From Cognatishimia sp. SS12 (GTDB lineage: Bacteria > Pseudomonadota > Alphaproteobacteria > Rhodobacterales > Rhodobacteraceae), in contig NZ_JAQNCZ010000001.1 of the NCBI RefSeq assembly GCF_028369055.1, positions 851,847-915,846 of the forward strand: a stretch of DNA of 64,000 bases, read 5' to 3'. The notes beneath the pieces are model-generated. The model saw only the letters and a program-made list of their open reading frames with translations. It had not been told where the DNA came from and made no database searches. This document shows positions 27,424 through 35,628 of this stretch, piece after piece. The stretch's first letter is position 1. Every line of letters begins with the position of its first letter. Position numbers and translations under genes: made by a program.

Positions 27424-28250
27424 GCACGCTGGCTCAAATGGCGGTAGAGGTGCTGACGACCGCAGATGGGCGCGCCAAAACCGCCCTGTCGCGCCAGCAT
27501 GCCGCCACATGGTTTGCGGCCCGCGCGGCAGGCGAAACCCTGCCGGTGGGTCAGGCAACACCGCCCCTGCGCCCGGCGCGCCCGGAAAAACCTGAATTGC
27601 TTTCGCCCCGTGATGTACCGCGCCGCCGCCCCGGCAGCCCGCAGGGACAGATCGCGCTTTTGCACGCTGTGGCCCATATCGAACTCAACGCGGTGGATTT
27701 GCACTGGGATATCATCGCGCGGTTTGCTGACGTCAAAATGCCGATCGGGTTCTACGACGATTGGGTCAAGGCCGCCGATGAGGAAAGCAAACATTTCAAC
27801 CTGGTCAGCGACTGCCTAGAGGAACTGGGCAGTTTTTACGGCGATTTGCCCGCCCATGCCGGCATGTGGCGCGCGGCCGAAGACACGGCAGAGGATTTCA
27901 TGGGCCGCCTTGCGGTGGTGCCCATGGTGCTTGAGGCCCGCGGCCTAGATGTCACCCCCGGCATGATCGACATCTTTAAGAAAGCCAAGCTCAGCTCGGT
28001 CGTCGATGCGCTTGAGGTTATCTATGCCGAAGAGGTCGGCCATGTTGCCTATGGCTCAAAATGGTTTCACTTTCTCTGCGGGCGGCATGATCTGGACCCC
28101 AAAGAGGTGTTTCATCGTCTGGTGCGGACCTATTTTCACGGCGGGCTCAAGCCGCCCTTCAACGAAGAGAAACGCGCCGAGGCCGGTCTGCCACCCGATT
28201 TTTACTGGCCGCTTGCGGATGAAACCCCGCACCGGAATCGCAGCAAATAG
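27420..28250 (+). CDS. DUF455 ferritin-like protein
   Basis: This 276-residue protein is helical and ferritin-like. Putative metal ligands are visible in HAVAHIELNAVDLHWD (about 82-97), DEESKHFNLVSDCLEELGSFYGDLPAHAGMW (about 119-149) and YAEEVGHVAYGSKWF. The family relates to MiaE-type diiron proteins, but the activity is unknown. The ATG overlaps the bcp stop in an ATGA junction, so the two are translationally coupled, which hints at an oxidative-stress link. Confidence 0.88.
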   Translation: MSTLAQMAVEVLTTADGRAKTALSRQHAATWFAARAAGETLPVGQATPPLRPARPEKPELLSPRDVPRRRPGSPQGQIALLHAVAHIELNAVDLHWDIIARFADVKMPIGFYDDWVKAADEESKHFNLVSDCLEELGSFYGDLPAHAGMWRAAEDTAEDFMGRLAVVPMVLEARGLDVTPGMIDIFKKAKLSSVVDALEVIYAEEVGHVAYGSKWFHFLCGRHDLDPKEVFHRLVRTYFHGGLKPPFNEEKRAEAGLPPDFYWPLADETPHRNRSK

Positions 28251-28324
28251 CGGCATTTGACACCCAGAGCGGCAAATAAATGCCGATTTTTGTATGTATT
28301 TGCCGCCCATTTGGGCGCTTTTCG
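28251..28324 (+). repeat. Overlapping inverted repeats (terminator / alternative hairpin)
   Basis: CGGCATTT (28251-28258) pairs with AAATGCCG (28278-28285) and is followed by ATTTTT, an intrinsic-terminator-like arrangement that begins right at the DUF455 stop. A second, mutually exclusive 10-bp pair GCGGCAAATA (28269-28278)/TATTTGCCGC (28297-28306) shares bases with it. A third short stem CGCCCA/TGGGCG (28304-28317) is followed by CTTTTC. Confidence 0.55.
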
Positions 28325-28420
28325 GTAAATTCCTTGCCCTGAAACATTGTGCTGGGTAAGAACCCCCAAGCGCCGGAGGGGACATATTGCGGCGCAGGCA
28401 GGGATAACAAGGGACGGGCT

Positions 28421-29734
28421 GTGCGGACACGTCTGGCAATTAAGACACATGCGCTTCTGGAACGCTTTTTTCCGGAGCGGCGACTATTTCTCCGATCTGA
28501 AAACGATGCGCGCTTTATCAGGCTGAAGCCGGAAACGCAGGCGATTGCCTTTCTGGCGGGCAGTTTTCTGGTCGCCTGGTCGATCATCGCCACCGCCATT
28601 CTGGCGATGGACAGCATCGGATCGGGCAATTTCCGCGATCAAGCCAAGCGCGATCAGGAAACCTATCAAATCCGTCTGAATGAAATTTCCGAAGAGCGCG
28701 ACGCCCGCTCTGCCGAGGCGCTGGCCGCCCAGCAGCGGTTCAATGCCGCGCTGGATCAGATTTCGAAAATGCAATCCGAACTGCTGGCCTCCGAAACGCG
28801 CCGACGCGAACTTGAGACCGGCATTGACGTCATTCAATCCACGCTGCGGCGCGCGATGAAAGAACGCGACACCGCGCGCACCGCGCTGGCCAGCGCCGAA
28901 GCCGCCGCCAGTGGCGACAGCACGGCGGCAGCGCAGATCGGCCAGCTGGATCAGGATGGCATGCAGACCTTGGTTGCGGCCCTGTCCGAAACCGCGCAGG
29001 AACGCGACGCCATGTTCGCGCAGGCGCAGAGCGCCCTGACCCATGCCGAAGAGATGGAGCTGGAGCTGAAGCTGCTCGAAGAGAAGAACGACCAGATCTT
29101 CCGCCAGCTCGAAGATGCGATGACCGTTTCGGTCGAGCCGCTGGAAAAAATGTTTGCCCAGGCCGGCCTGTCGACCCAATCGCTGCTGAACGAGGTGCGC
29201 CGCGGCTACAATGGTCAGGGCGGCCCATCGCTGCCGCTGTCCATTTCCACCTCGGGCGGGACGCTGTCGCTGGATGAGGCACGCGCCAATGGGCTGCTGA
29301 ACGAGCTGGACCGGCTGAACATGTACCGCATCGCCGCCCAGATCGTGCCCTTTGCCAATCCTGTGAAGTCTTCGGTGCGCTATACCAGCGGTTTTGGCAT
29401 GCGCTGGGGCCGGATGCACAAAGGGGCGGATTTCGCCGGCCCGCATGGGACAAAGATCTATTCCACCGCCGATGGCGTGGTGACAAAGGCAGATTGGGGC
29501 TCGGGCTATGGTCGCCTGATCACCATCCGCCACGCCAATGGCATTGAGACCCGATATGCCCATCTGGCAAAAATCCGCGTAAAGGTTGGCCAAAGGGTCT
29601 CGCGCGGGGAACATATTGGTGATATGGGCAATTCTGGACGGTCTACTGGCACGCATCTGCACTATGAGATCCGCGTGAACGGCAAGGCCGTCGATCCGAT
29701 GACATTTATCAAGGCTGCACGCAATGTTTTCTAA
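28421..29734 (+). CDS. M23 family metallopeptidase with coiled coil (cell-wall endopeptidase or activator)
   Basis: This 437-residue inner-membrane protein has a short cytosolic N-terminus, one membrane helix (about 42-64), a long periplasmic coiled coil (about 70-240), and a C-terminal LytM/M23 domain. The zinc ligands H333 and D337 (HKGAD) and H414 of HLH are all present, so it could be catalytically active. GTG 28421 is chosen because family members begin at this point (xRTRLAIKTH) and GGGACGGG precedes it; the frame extends another 24 codons upstream. Its last 11 bases overlap the bactofilin gene, suggesting cell-shape or septal wall remodelling. Confidence 0.85.
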   Translation: MRTRLAIKTHALLERFFPERRLFLRSENDARFIRLKPETQAIAFLAGSFLVAWSIIATAILAMDSIGSGNFRDQAKRDQETYQIRLNEISEERDARSAEALAAQQRFNAALDQISKMQSELLASETRRRELETGIDVIQSTLRRAMKERDTARTALASAEAAASGDSTAAAQIGQLDQDGMQTLVAALSETAQERDAMFAQAQSALTHAEEMELELKLLEEKNDQIFRQLEDAMTVSVEPLEKMFAQAGLSTQSLLNEVRRGYNGQGGPSLPLSISTSGGTLSLDEARANGLLNELDRLNMYRIAAQIVPFANPVKSSVRYTSGFGMRWGRMHKGADFAGPHGTKIYSTADGVVTKADWGSGYGRLITIRHANGIETRYAHLAKIRVKVGQRVSRGEHIGDMGNSGRSTGTHLHYEIRVNGKAVDPMTFIKAARNVF

Positions 29735-30200
29735 AAGCAAAATCAATGAGCCCGGTCCAAAGGCCGCAGATTCAGCGAAACCGGCTGCCCCAGAAGCTGC
29801 GAAACCAGCAGCCCCTAAAGGAGCAGACATGACCCCAACCGCGCCTAAGGCAAAGCCACCGGCCTCCATCCTGTCTTCGGATCTGCACGTGCAGGGCAAT
29901 ATGAAGACCACCGGTGACATTCAGGTTGAAGGCACCGTCGAGGGCGACATCCGCGCGCATCTGCTGACCATTGGCGAGACCGCCACCATCAAAGGCGAAG
30001 TGATCGCCGATGACGTTGTGATCAACGGCCGCATCGTGGGCCGCGTGCGTGGCCTTAAGGTGCGCCTGACCTCCACCGCGCGTGTTGAGGGCGACATCAT
30101 CCACAAAACCATCGCCATCGAAAGCGGTGCACATTTTGAAGGCTCCGTGCAGCGTCAAGACGACCCGCTGGCCAACAAACCCAAAACTGCCGCGGAATAA
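29724..30200 (+). CDS. Bactofilin (polymer-forming cytoskeletal protein)
   Basis: This 158-residue protein has a Lys/Pro/Ala-rich disordered head (1-46), then a beta-helical bactofilin domain (about 48-145). Repeated turns such as VQGNMKTTGDIQVEGTVEGD and IKGEVIADDVVINGRIVG are visible. Bactofilins form nucleotide-free filaments at the membrane that position wall enzymes. The overlap with the M23 peptidase gene is a conserved pairing seen for bactofilins elsewhere, where the peptidase is the filament partner. A strong terminator follows. Confidence 0.93.
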   Translation: MFSKSKINEPGPKAADSAKPAAPEAAKPAAPKGADMTPTAPKAKPPASILSSDLHVQGNMKTTGDIQVEGTVEGDIRAHLLTIGETATIKGEVIADDVVINGRIVGRVRGLKVRLTSTARVEGDIIHKTIAIESGAHFEGSVQRQDDPLANKPKTAAE

Positions 30201-30221
30201 ACCGCCGGTTCAGAACACCCC

Positions 30222-30249
30222 AAAGGCTCCGCAGCGCGGAGCCTTTTTT
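30222..30249 (+). terminator. Rho-independent terminator after bactofilin gene
   Basis: The perfect 11-bp stem AAAGGCTCCGC/GCGGAGCCTTT has a 3-nt loop (30233-30235) and a T run to 30249. It lies 22 bp past the bactofilin stop and also downstream of the broken dioxygenase gene on the other strand. Confidence 0.92.
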
Positions 30250-30280
30250 GTTTGTCGGGTTTGTCTCACCCTCAAGCTTC

Positions 30281-30840
30281 CTACTCTTCGACTTTGATTA
30301 CAAAGGGCGTCTCGGTTTTCGCCGCGACGTCAAACGTCGAGCGGCCCGTGTGGTTGAGGTGCCGCCCATAGGTGTGCAGCGAAACGGCAACGTCGCGACC
30401 GTTGTTGATCACGCTGTGAATATCCTCGGGCTGACAGCATACAGCCGTGCCGGGATAGAGCGTTTCAGCGTGGGTTTTTTCAGATCGGCAAAGCCGGGGC
30501 GCGATCCGTCATCCAGACGCTGATAGCTGGTCTCATGCTCCTGCCCTTCGATGCCCGCCACCACGGCACAGGTTTTGTGATTATGGGCCGGCACGCCTTT
30601 GCCCGGGGCCCAAGCAATCGCAAAGACCGCCAGATCGTGGTTGTCTTCTTCGTGCAACAGATGCAGGCCGACGCCTTGTTCCGGGTCGGTGTAGCGGTAT
30701 TTGTCCTGAAACCAGCCGGGATCAGAGGCCAGCCGCAGCGCCAGCGGTTTGATCCGTTCTGTGATCGCGCTGATCTCAGTTTCCTGTGCGACAATCGCGC
30801 GCAGATCAGACACATAATGCGCCACGGAATAGCTTGCCAT
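30281..30840 (-). pseudogene. Cysteine dioxygenase-like cupin gene with a frameshift at an A6 tract
   Basis: The reading frame from ATG 30840 (good SD, complement of GGGGAGG) encodes a cysteine-dioxygenase-type cupin with the metal-binding PAHNHKT (H86, H88). After LKK (residue 122) the zero frame goes out of register and stops at 30409. Adding one A to the A6 run (complement of T6 at 30475-30480) restores a continuous protein of about 186 residues that continues THAETLYPGTAVCCQPEDIHSV and ends at 30281, giving the third metal His (DIHS) and a family-typical C-terminus. As it stands the product lacks that ligand. A sequencing error, a recent null mutation or a phase-variable tract are all possible. 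Confidence 0.8.
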
Positions 30841-30910
30841 AGACGCCTCCCCCCTCATCTGTGCAGAGCGGCAGTATAGCAAAATTGCGGTGTTTTCGCC
30901 ACGCGGGGCC

Positions 30911-31921
30911 TTACCCTGCCAGTTCTGGATGTTCATAAGCCTCTGGATATGCCATCGGTACAAATGGCCCCAGAGGGATGACGTTGTTCCAGCTGCGGCC
31001 AAAGTATCCTTGTCGGCAATGGTTCATGGCGCTGGCGGCGCGCACGCCGGGTAGCGCATAGACGCGGCAGAGCCAACGCCAGAGATACGGGTAATCCAAG
31101 ATGCGCGCGCCGTTCAGCTTCATGCGCAGATAGTATACCGGATCATGCCGATAGAGCGTCGGGAAGAGCCGCAAGTCGGCCTCGGTAAAGTGATCTCCGC
31201 ACAGAAACGGGCGATTGTCAGCCGCCAGCCGCGCCTCAAGCTGGGCCAGCCGGTCAAAATAAGCCTGAAACGCCGCCGCATAGACCGATTGGTCCGACGA
31301 GAACCCCGCCTTATAGGCCCCGTTGTTGATGTCGGTGTAGATCTCAGCGTTCAGCGCGTCGATCTCGGCGCGCAGCGTGGCATCATCGGGGTAAAGATCC
31401 ACCTCAGCCGCGCCGCCAAGCGCAGCGGCATTCTGCCCCAGCATCCGCAGGATTTCGGCGCTTTCATTGTTCACGATGCGCCCGGCCTTCTTGTCATAGA
31501 GCACGGGCACTGAACCTTCATCTGCCCCCTCGGCAGCGTAGATTTCTTTGATCAGACGGTGCCCTTTGCCTGTCGCCGTTTCCAATGTGCATTCCGGCAA
31601 GGCTGCGCCGGTCAGCGTGGCGCGGCGCGTGGGCGCGAACTGCCAGAGGTTGGGGCCAGCCGGGTCGTCTTGATCTGTGCGGCTGGGGAAAACCACATCC
31701 ATGGAAATGCTGGCGTGAAGCCCCAAGACGCTGCGCGCCAAGGTCACGCGGTGACACCACGGGCAATTGAGCGCCACGAAAAGATGATAACGCCCCGGCT
31801 CTGCTGGAAATTCCGCGCTTCCAATAGCGGCGCGAAACCCGCTGACACCGCGCACGAATTCGCCTTTGGCGCGGCGCGCGGCGGCGTTGCTCTGGGATTC
31901 TTCAACTGAGGTGTCGGTCAT
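30911..31921 (-). CDS. Xi-class glutathione transferase (glutathionyl-hydroquinone reductase)
   Basis: This 336-residue protein has the catalytic CPWC (C53-C56) that defines Xi-class enzymes, GSVPVLYDKKAGRIVNNESAEILRM (GSH-binding region, about 136-160) and a helical C-terminal domain with FTEADLRLFPTLYRHDPVYY. These enzymes reduce glutathionyl-hydroquinones using a second GSH. The unexpectedly long N-terminus before the thioredoxin fold is usual for the class. It lies 70 bp upstream, on the same strand, of the broken dioxygenase gene. Confidence 0.92.
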   Translation of the reverse strand: MTDTSVEESQSNAAARRAKGEFVRGVSGFRAAIGSAEFPAEPGRYHLFVALNCPWCHRVTLARSVLGLHASISMDVVFPSRTDQDDPAGPNLWQFAPTRRATLTGAALPECTLETATGKGHRLIKEIYAAEGADEGSVPVLYDKKAGRIVNNESAEILRMLGQNAAALGGAAEVDLYPDDATLRAEIDALNAEIYTDINNGAYKAGFSSDQSVYAAAFQAYFDRLAQLEARLAADNRPFLCGDHFTEADLRLFPTLYRHDPVYYLRMKLNGARILDYPYLWRWLCRVYALPGVRAASAMNHCRQGYFGRSWNNVIPLGPFVPMAYPEAYEHPELAG

Positions 31922-32014
31922 GGCAGGCTCCTGTTCTCAGAGCATACCCTACCCGCTTGGCCCAGCAGCGCCAGCCCGCGCAGCAGCACAGGACCTGCGC
32001 GGTGGACTGATGAC

Positions 32015-33004
32015 CTACCCGCCCAGCATCCATTCCCCATCGGGCCAAAAGGCATGATAGGCAAAGGCGAACATCACATCATGGGCCACATCGCGCCCCT
32101 GTGCATCGCGCACCCGGATGCTGCCCACGTCGCGCGATTTGGCGATATTGCCCGCATCAAGCGCCGAAGCCTGCCCCGGCACCCAGGAAATGGTCACGCC
32201 GGCTTCGCTCACAACTTCGGCGCTGCGCAGCCGCTCAAGCGGCCAAGCGCGATCGCCGACGCGCACCACCCGCGCCAGTGGCGAAATGCCATGCGGCGGC
32301 ATTTCTCCGCTATACAGGAAGGGTTTGCGCGATGTGTCATAGCCCCGGTACGGGTTGGCCCCATAGCTGCGGTTATAGCGTGGTTCCGCCATCACCAGCC
32401 CCTCGGGGTTGCGGGCTTTGAATTCATCCCAGCTTTCCATCCATGTCGGCAGGGTTTTCAGTTCCATCCCTGCCAACTTGCCGACAATGGCGGTGCCAAT
32501 CGCCTGTTGCCACCAGCTTTCGGTCTGCCGGTCATACATCACCATGTCTGAATTGCGCAGTTTGCCGGAGACACCAAAGCTGAGCACCCCTGCCGAGGTG
32601 CGCCGGTCAAAGGTGATGCCGGAATTGCACAGTGGGCAAAACGTCACCGCGACGGGCACGCCGCCCACGGTATCATTCACGATCTCATGCCAGGTCAGAT
32701 AGCGGATCGGATAGGCCCGCGGGGTTGCGCCATCGATCTCAACCGTGATCACAGGTTCACGCCCGCCAATGCGGGCCTCATCAGCGACCTTGATAAAGCC
32801 GGGATCATCCAGCGCCGGAATGCCATCTTTGGGTGGGCCGCCTGAAAGGATCTCAGCCCAATCGCTGATCAGGCTATTGCTGAAATCCGTGTCAGGCCAT
32901 TCGCGCGCCCAGGATTTCGGATTGGCCGCCGCAACGGTCACAGAGAGGCACAAGGCCGCTGTCACCGCGAAACGAACGATAGGTGGTGATCTAAAAAAAC
33001 TCAT
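32015..33004 (-). CDS. DUF3179 domain-containing exported protein
   Basis: This 329-residue protein has a Sec signal peptide (about 1-26, cleavage after AAA). DUF3179 landmarks are WHEIVNDTVGGVPVAVTFCPLCNSGITFDR (about 105-134), with a CPLC pair that may bind metal, and SWWQQAIGTAIVGKLAG. The biochemical role is unknown. ATG 33004 is chosen because the signal peptide begins there and a GGAG SD precedes it; the frame extends 30 codons upstream without signal character. Confidence 0.85.
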   Translation of the reverse strand: MSFFRSPPIVRFAVTAALCLSVTVAAANPKSWAREWPDTDFSNSLISDWAEILSGGPPKDGIPALDDPGFIKVADEARIGGREPVITVEIDGATPRAYPIRYLTWHEIVNDTVGGVPVAVTFCPLCNSGITFDRRTSAGVLSFGVSGKLRNSDMVMYDRQTESWWQQAIGTAIVGKLAGMELKTLPTWMESWDEFKARNPEGLVMAEPRYNRSYGANPYRGYDTSRKPFLYSGEMPPHGISPLARVVRVGDRAWPLERLRSAEVVSEAGVTISWVPGQASALDAGNIAKSRDVGSIRVRDAQGRDVAHDVMFAFAYHAFWPDGEWMLGG

Positions 33005-33113
33005 GGCGCACTCCGATTTTCCAGAGGTTTCGCCCGGGGGCAAAACATTTGGAAAAAGGATGCGCAGATGCGGGGCCGTTGCATAGCCCCGCACACGGTG
33101 ATGTGACCAAGAA

Positions 33114-33665
33114 TTACTCGGTCACGGTCACGGTTTTCATCACATCAGGCTGGCCGGTGACAGCGCCGGAGCGCGGATCGCCGCGCTTGATCGCATCCAG
33201 CACGTCAAGCCCTTCGGTCACTTTGCCGACCACGGTATATTGCCCATTCAGGAAATAGCCCGGCTCAAACATGATGAAAAATTGGCTGTTGGCAGAATCC
33301 GGATTGTTGCTGCGGGCCATGCCGACAACGCCGCGCTCATAGGGCACATCCGAAAACTCTTGCTCAAGATCCGGAAAGGCCGATCCGCCTGTACCGGCGC
33401 GCCGCATATCGCTGCCCAATGTGCCATATTCCACATCGCCAGTCTGCGCCATGAACCCGTCGATCACGCGGTGAAACACCACGTTGTCATAGGCCCCCTG
33501 CGCCGCCAGCGTGGTGATCCGCTCCACATGGTTGGGCGCGACATCTTCCAAGAGGTCGATCTTGATGGTGCCATTAGCGCCCTCTCCCTCAACCGCGATC
33601 TCGATCCCTGTGGCCAGCGCGGGGCTGGCCGCAAGGCTCGCAAGAATGGCAAGCTTACGCAACAT
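33114..33665 (-). CDS. ppiA: Peptidyl-prolyl cis-trans isomerase, cyclophilin type, periplasmic
   Basis: This 183-residue cyclophilin has a cleavable signal peptide (1-18, ALA cut). The active-site pattern is FHRVIDGFMAQTGD (R and F in the catalytic strand), then NSQFFIMF, and NGQYTVVGKV. It would assist folding in the periplasm. Its start overlaps the 3' end of the cytosolic cyclophilin gene by 11 bp. Confidence 0.92.
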   Translation of the reverse strand: MLRKLAILASLAASPALATGIEIAVEGEGANGTIKIDLLEDVAPNHVERITTLAAQGAYDNVVFHRVIDGFMAQTGDVEYGTLGSDMRRAGTGGSAFPDLEQEFSDVPYERGVVGMARSNNPDSANSQFFIMFEPGYFLNGQYTVVGKVTEGLDVLDAIKRGDPRSGAVTGQPDVMKTVTVTE

Positions 33666-34164
33666 CGGCGGCCACCTTAACAGAGATCATGCGATCCGGG
33701 TTCGCAGGCGGCTCACCACGGGTGATGGCGTCGACATGTTCCATACCGGAAATCACGCGGCCATAGACAGTGTATTGCCCGTTCAGGAAGTGGTTGTCCT
33801 TGAAGTTGATAAAGAACTGGCTGTTGGCAGAATCTGGCATTTGCGAGCGTGCCGCGCCCAGGGTGCCACGATCATGCGGCAGTTTGGAGAATTCTGCTTT
33901 CAGGTTTGGCAGATCAGAGCCGCCGGTGCCCGCCAGGCGGATGTTGAAATCTTTTTCCATGTTGCCATTGGCCACATCGCCGGTCTGCGCCATGAAACCG
34001 TCAATCACACGGTGAAACGCCACATTGTCATATTGGCCCGAGCGCGCCAGCTCTTTCATCCGGTCGGCATGGCCGGGGGCGACATCCGGCAACAGTTCGA
34101 TCACGACAGTGCCGTCTTTCAGTTCCATCAGGATGGTGTTTTCGGGATCTTTGATATCGGCCAT
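33655..34164 (-). CDS. ppiB: Peptidyl-prolyl cis-trans isomerase, cyclophilin type, cytosolic
   Basis: This 169-residue cyclophilin has no signal peptide. FHRVIDGFMAQTGD, NSQFFINF and NGQYTVYGRV are the catalytic and binding strands. Start ATG 34164 is set by SD GAGGAG; a 15-codon upstream reading is unsupported. The overlapping arrangement with ppiA points to a tandem duplication later split between two compartments. It is divergent from pgk with a 128-bp spacer that contains a candidate promoter for pgk. Confidence 0.93.
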   Translation of the reverse strand: MADIKDPENTILMELKDGTVVIELLPDVAPGHADRMKELARSGQYDNVAFHRVIDGFMAQTGDVANGNMEKDFNIRLAGTGGSDLPNLKAEFSKLPHDRGTLGAARSQMPDSANSQFFINFKDNHFLNGQYTVYGRVISGMEHVDAITRGEPPANPDRMISVKVAADVA

Positions 34165-34292
34165 TTCGGGCTCCTCGTTGTCATATTTGGGGGCAAAGTA
34201 GTGCTGCAATCACCGAATGCCAAGGCCAGCATTGACCTATGGGTCCATTGCTTTATGCAACAGGTGACAAAAGACCTTTAGGAGAGCGACAA

Positions 34293-35474
34293 ATGGCCTG
34301 GAAAACCCTGGATGACATGGATCTGAACGGCAAGCGTGTCTTGGTGCGGGTAGATATCAATGTGCCCATGGAAAACGGCGTTGTCACCGATGCCACCCGG
34401 ATCGAGCGCATCGTGCCCACCGTCAAAGATATCCTGGCCATGGGCGGCACGCCGATCCTGCTGGCGCATTTTGGCCGCCCCAAAGGCAAGCCGGTGCCGG
34501 AAATGTCGCTGAAACCCCTGGTGCCCGCGCTGCAAAGCGCCTTTGGCACCGATGTGACCTTTATCGAGCGGCCCAGCCACGATGAAATCTTTGGCCTGCC
34601 GCAGGATGCCGTGGTGCTGATCGAAAACACCCGCTTTAGCCCGATGGAAGAGGCCAATGATCCGCAAATGGCGGGCTTTCTGTCAACGCTTGGCGATGTC
34701 TTCTGCAACGATGCCTTTTCTGCCGCGCACCGGGCCCATGCCTCCACCACCGGGGTGGCAGAGCTGATGCCAAACTGCGCGGGCCGTTTGATGCAGGCGG
34801 AACTCTCGGCGCTGGAAAGCGCATTGTCCCAACCCGAGCGCCCGGTTGTCGCCATTGTCGGCGGCGCGAAAGTGTCCACCAAGCTGGAGCTGCTGGGCAA
34901 CCTGCTGGACAAGGTCGATCATCTGGTGATCGGCGGCGGCATGGCCAATACTTTCTTGGCCGCGCAGGGCATTGATGTGGGCAAATCGCTGTGTGAACAC
35001 GAGATGACCGGCACCGCGCAGGAGATCTTGGAAAAGGCGAAGACCGCCGATTGCGAAATTATCCTGCCCGTCGATGTTGTAGTTGCGGGTGAATTTGCCG
35101 CCGGTGCCGCCAACGAAGTTGTGCCTGCTGACGCCTGCCCTGCAGACAAAATGATTCTGGATGCGGGTCCCAAAACCGTTGAAAAGATCGCCGCCACCTT
35201 TGAGGGCGCAAAAACCCTGATCTGGAACGGGCCACTGGGCGCTTTTGAAATTCCGCCCTTTAACGCCGCAACCGATGCCGCCGCGCAGAAAGCGGCTGCG
35301 CTGTCCAAAGCGGGCAAATTGATTTCTGTTGCAGGCGGCGGTGACACGGTTGCCGCGCTGAATGGGTCGGGCGCGGCCGAGAGCTTTACCTATATCTCCA
35401 CGGCGGGCGGTGCCTTCCTGGAGTGGATGGAAGGCAAAACCCTGCCCGGCGTTGCGGCATTGGATCAATCTTAA
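34293..35474 (+). CDS. pgk: Phosphoglycerate kinase
   Basis: This 393-residue glycolytic/gluconeogenic kinase interconverts 1,3-bisphosphoglycerate and 3-phosphoglycerate. Visible: [11 protein letters not shown] (substrate loop, about 17-27), [10 protein letters not shown] near 60, [15 protein letters not shown] near 190, [10 protein letters not shown], the nucleotide-binding [11 protein letters not shown] near 310, and [12 protein letters not shown] 34293 with SD AGGAG is chosen; the frame is open 18 codons upstream. It is followed after 154 bp by the aldolase gene, a common pairing. Confidence 0.97.
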   Translation: MAWKTLDDMDLNGKRVLVRVDINVPMENGVVTDATRIERIVPTVKDILAMGGTPILLAHFGRPKGKPVPEMSLKPLVPALQSAFGTDVTFIERPSHDEIFGLPQDAVVLIENTRFSPMEEANDPQMAGFLSTLGDVFCNDAFSAAHRAHASTTGVAELMPNCAGRLMQAELSALESALSQPERPVVAIVGGAKVSTKLELLGNLLDKVDHLVIGGGMANTFLAAQGIDVGKSLCEHEMTGTAQEILEKAKTADCEIILPVDVVVAGEFAAGAANEVVPADACPADKMILDAGPKTVEKIAATFEGAKTLIWNGPLGAFEIPPFNAATDAAAQKAAALSKAGKLISVAGGGDTVAALNGSGAAESFTYISTAGGAFLEWMEGKTLPGVAALDQS

Positions 35475-35531
35475 GCCAAGCCCCGGCAGCTGCGTATGAT
35501 TTAGCCGGAAACACACAGTCCGGCGAATTGT

Positions 35532-35539
35532 TAGCGCTA
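35532..35539. promoter_or_regulatory. Candidate LacI-family operator upstream of aldolase gene
   Basis: The perfect core TAGCGCTA sits in TTGTTAGCGCTACATG (35529-35544), a central-CG palindrome of LacI-family type. It resembles the palindrome before pdhA. In Rhodobacter the LacI-family protein CceR controls central carbon genes through sites of this general form; assignment here is inference. Confidence 0.4.
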
Positions 35540-35551
35540 CATGCATTGCAA

Positions 35552-35596
35552 GGAGAGTTTCGCTCGCATATGAGAAGAGCGCGTTCGAAACTCTCC
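35552..35596 (+). promoter_or_regulatory. Long hairpin in the aldolase 5' leader
   Basis: GGAGAGTTTCG (35552-35562) and CGAAACTCTCC (35586-35596) are a perfect 11-bp inverted repeat around a 23-nt loop. The right arm is repeated imperfectly in tandem (CGAAACTTCC, 35596-35605). It lies 33 bp before the start codon, so it may be a leader-RNA structure or a protein-binding site. Confidence 0.5.
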
Positions 35597-35628
35597 GAAA
35601 CTTCCTTATTTTCAAGGTAGAATAGATT

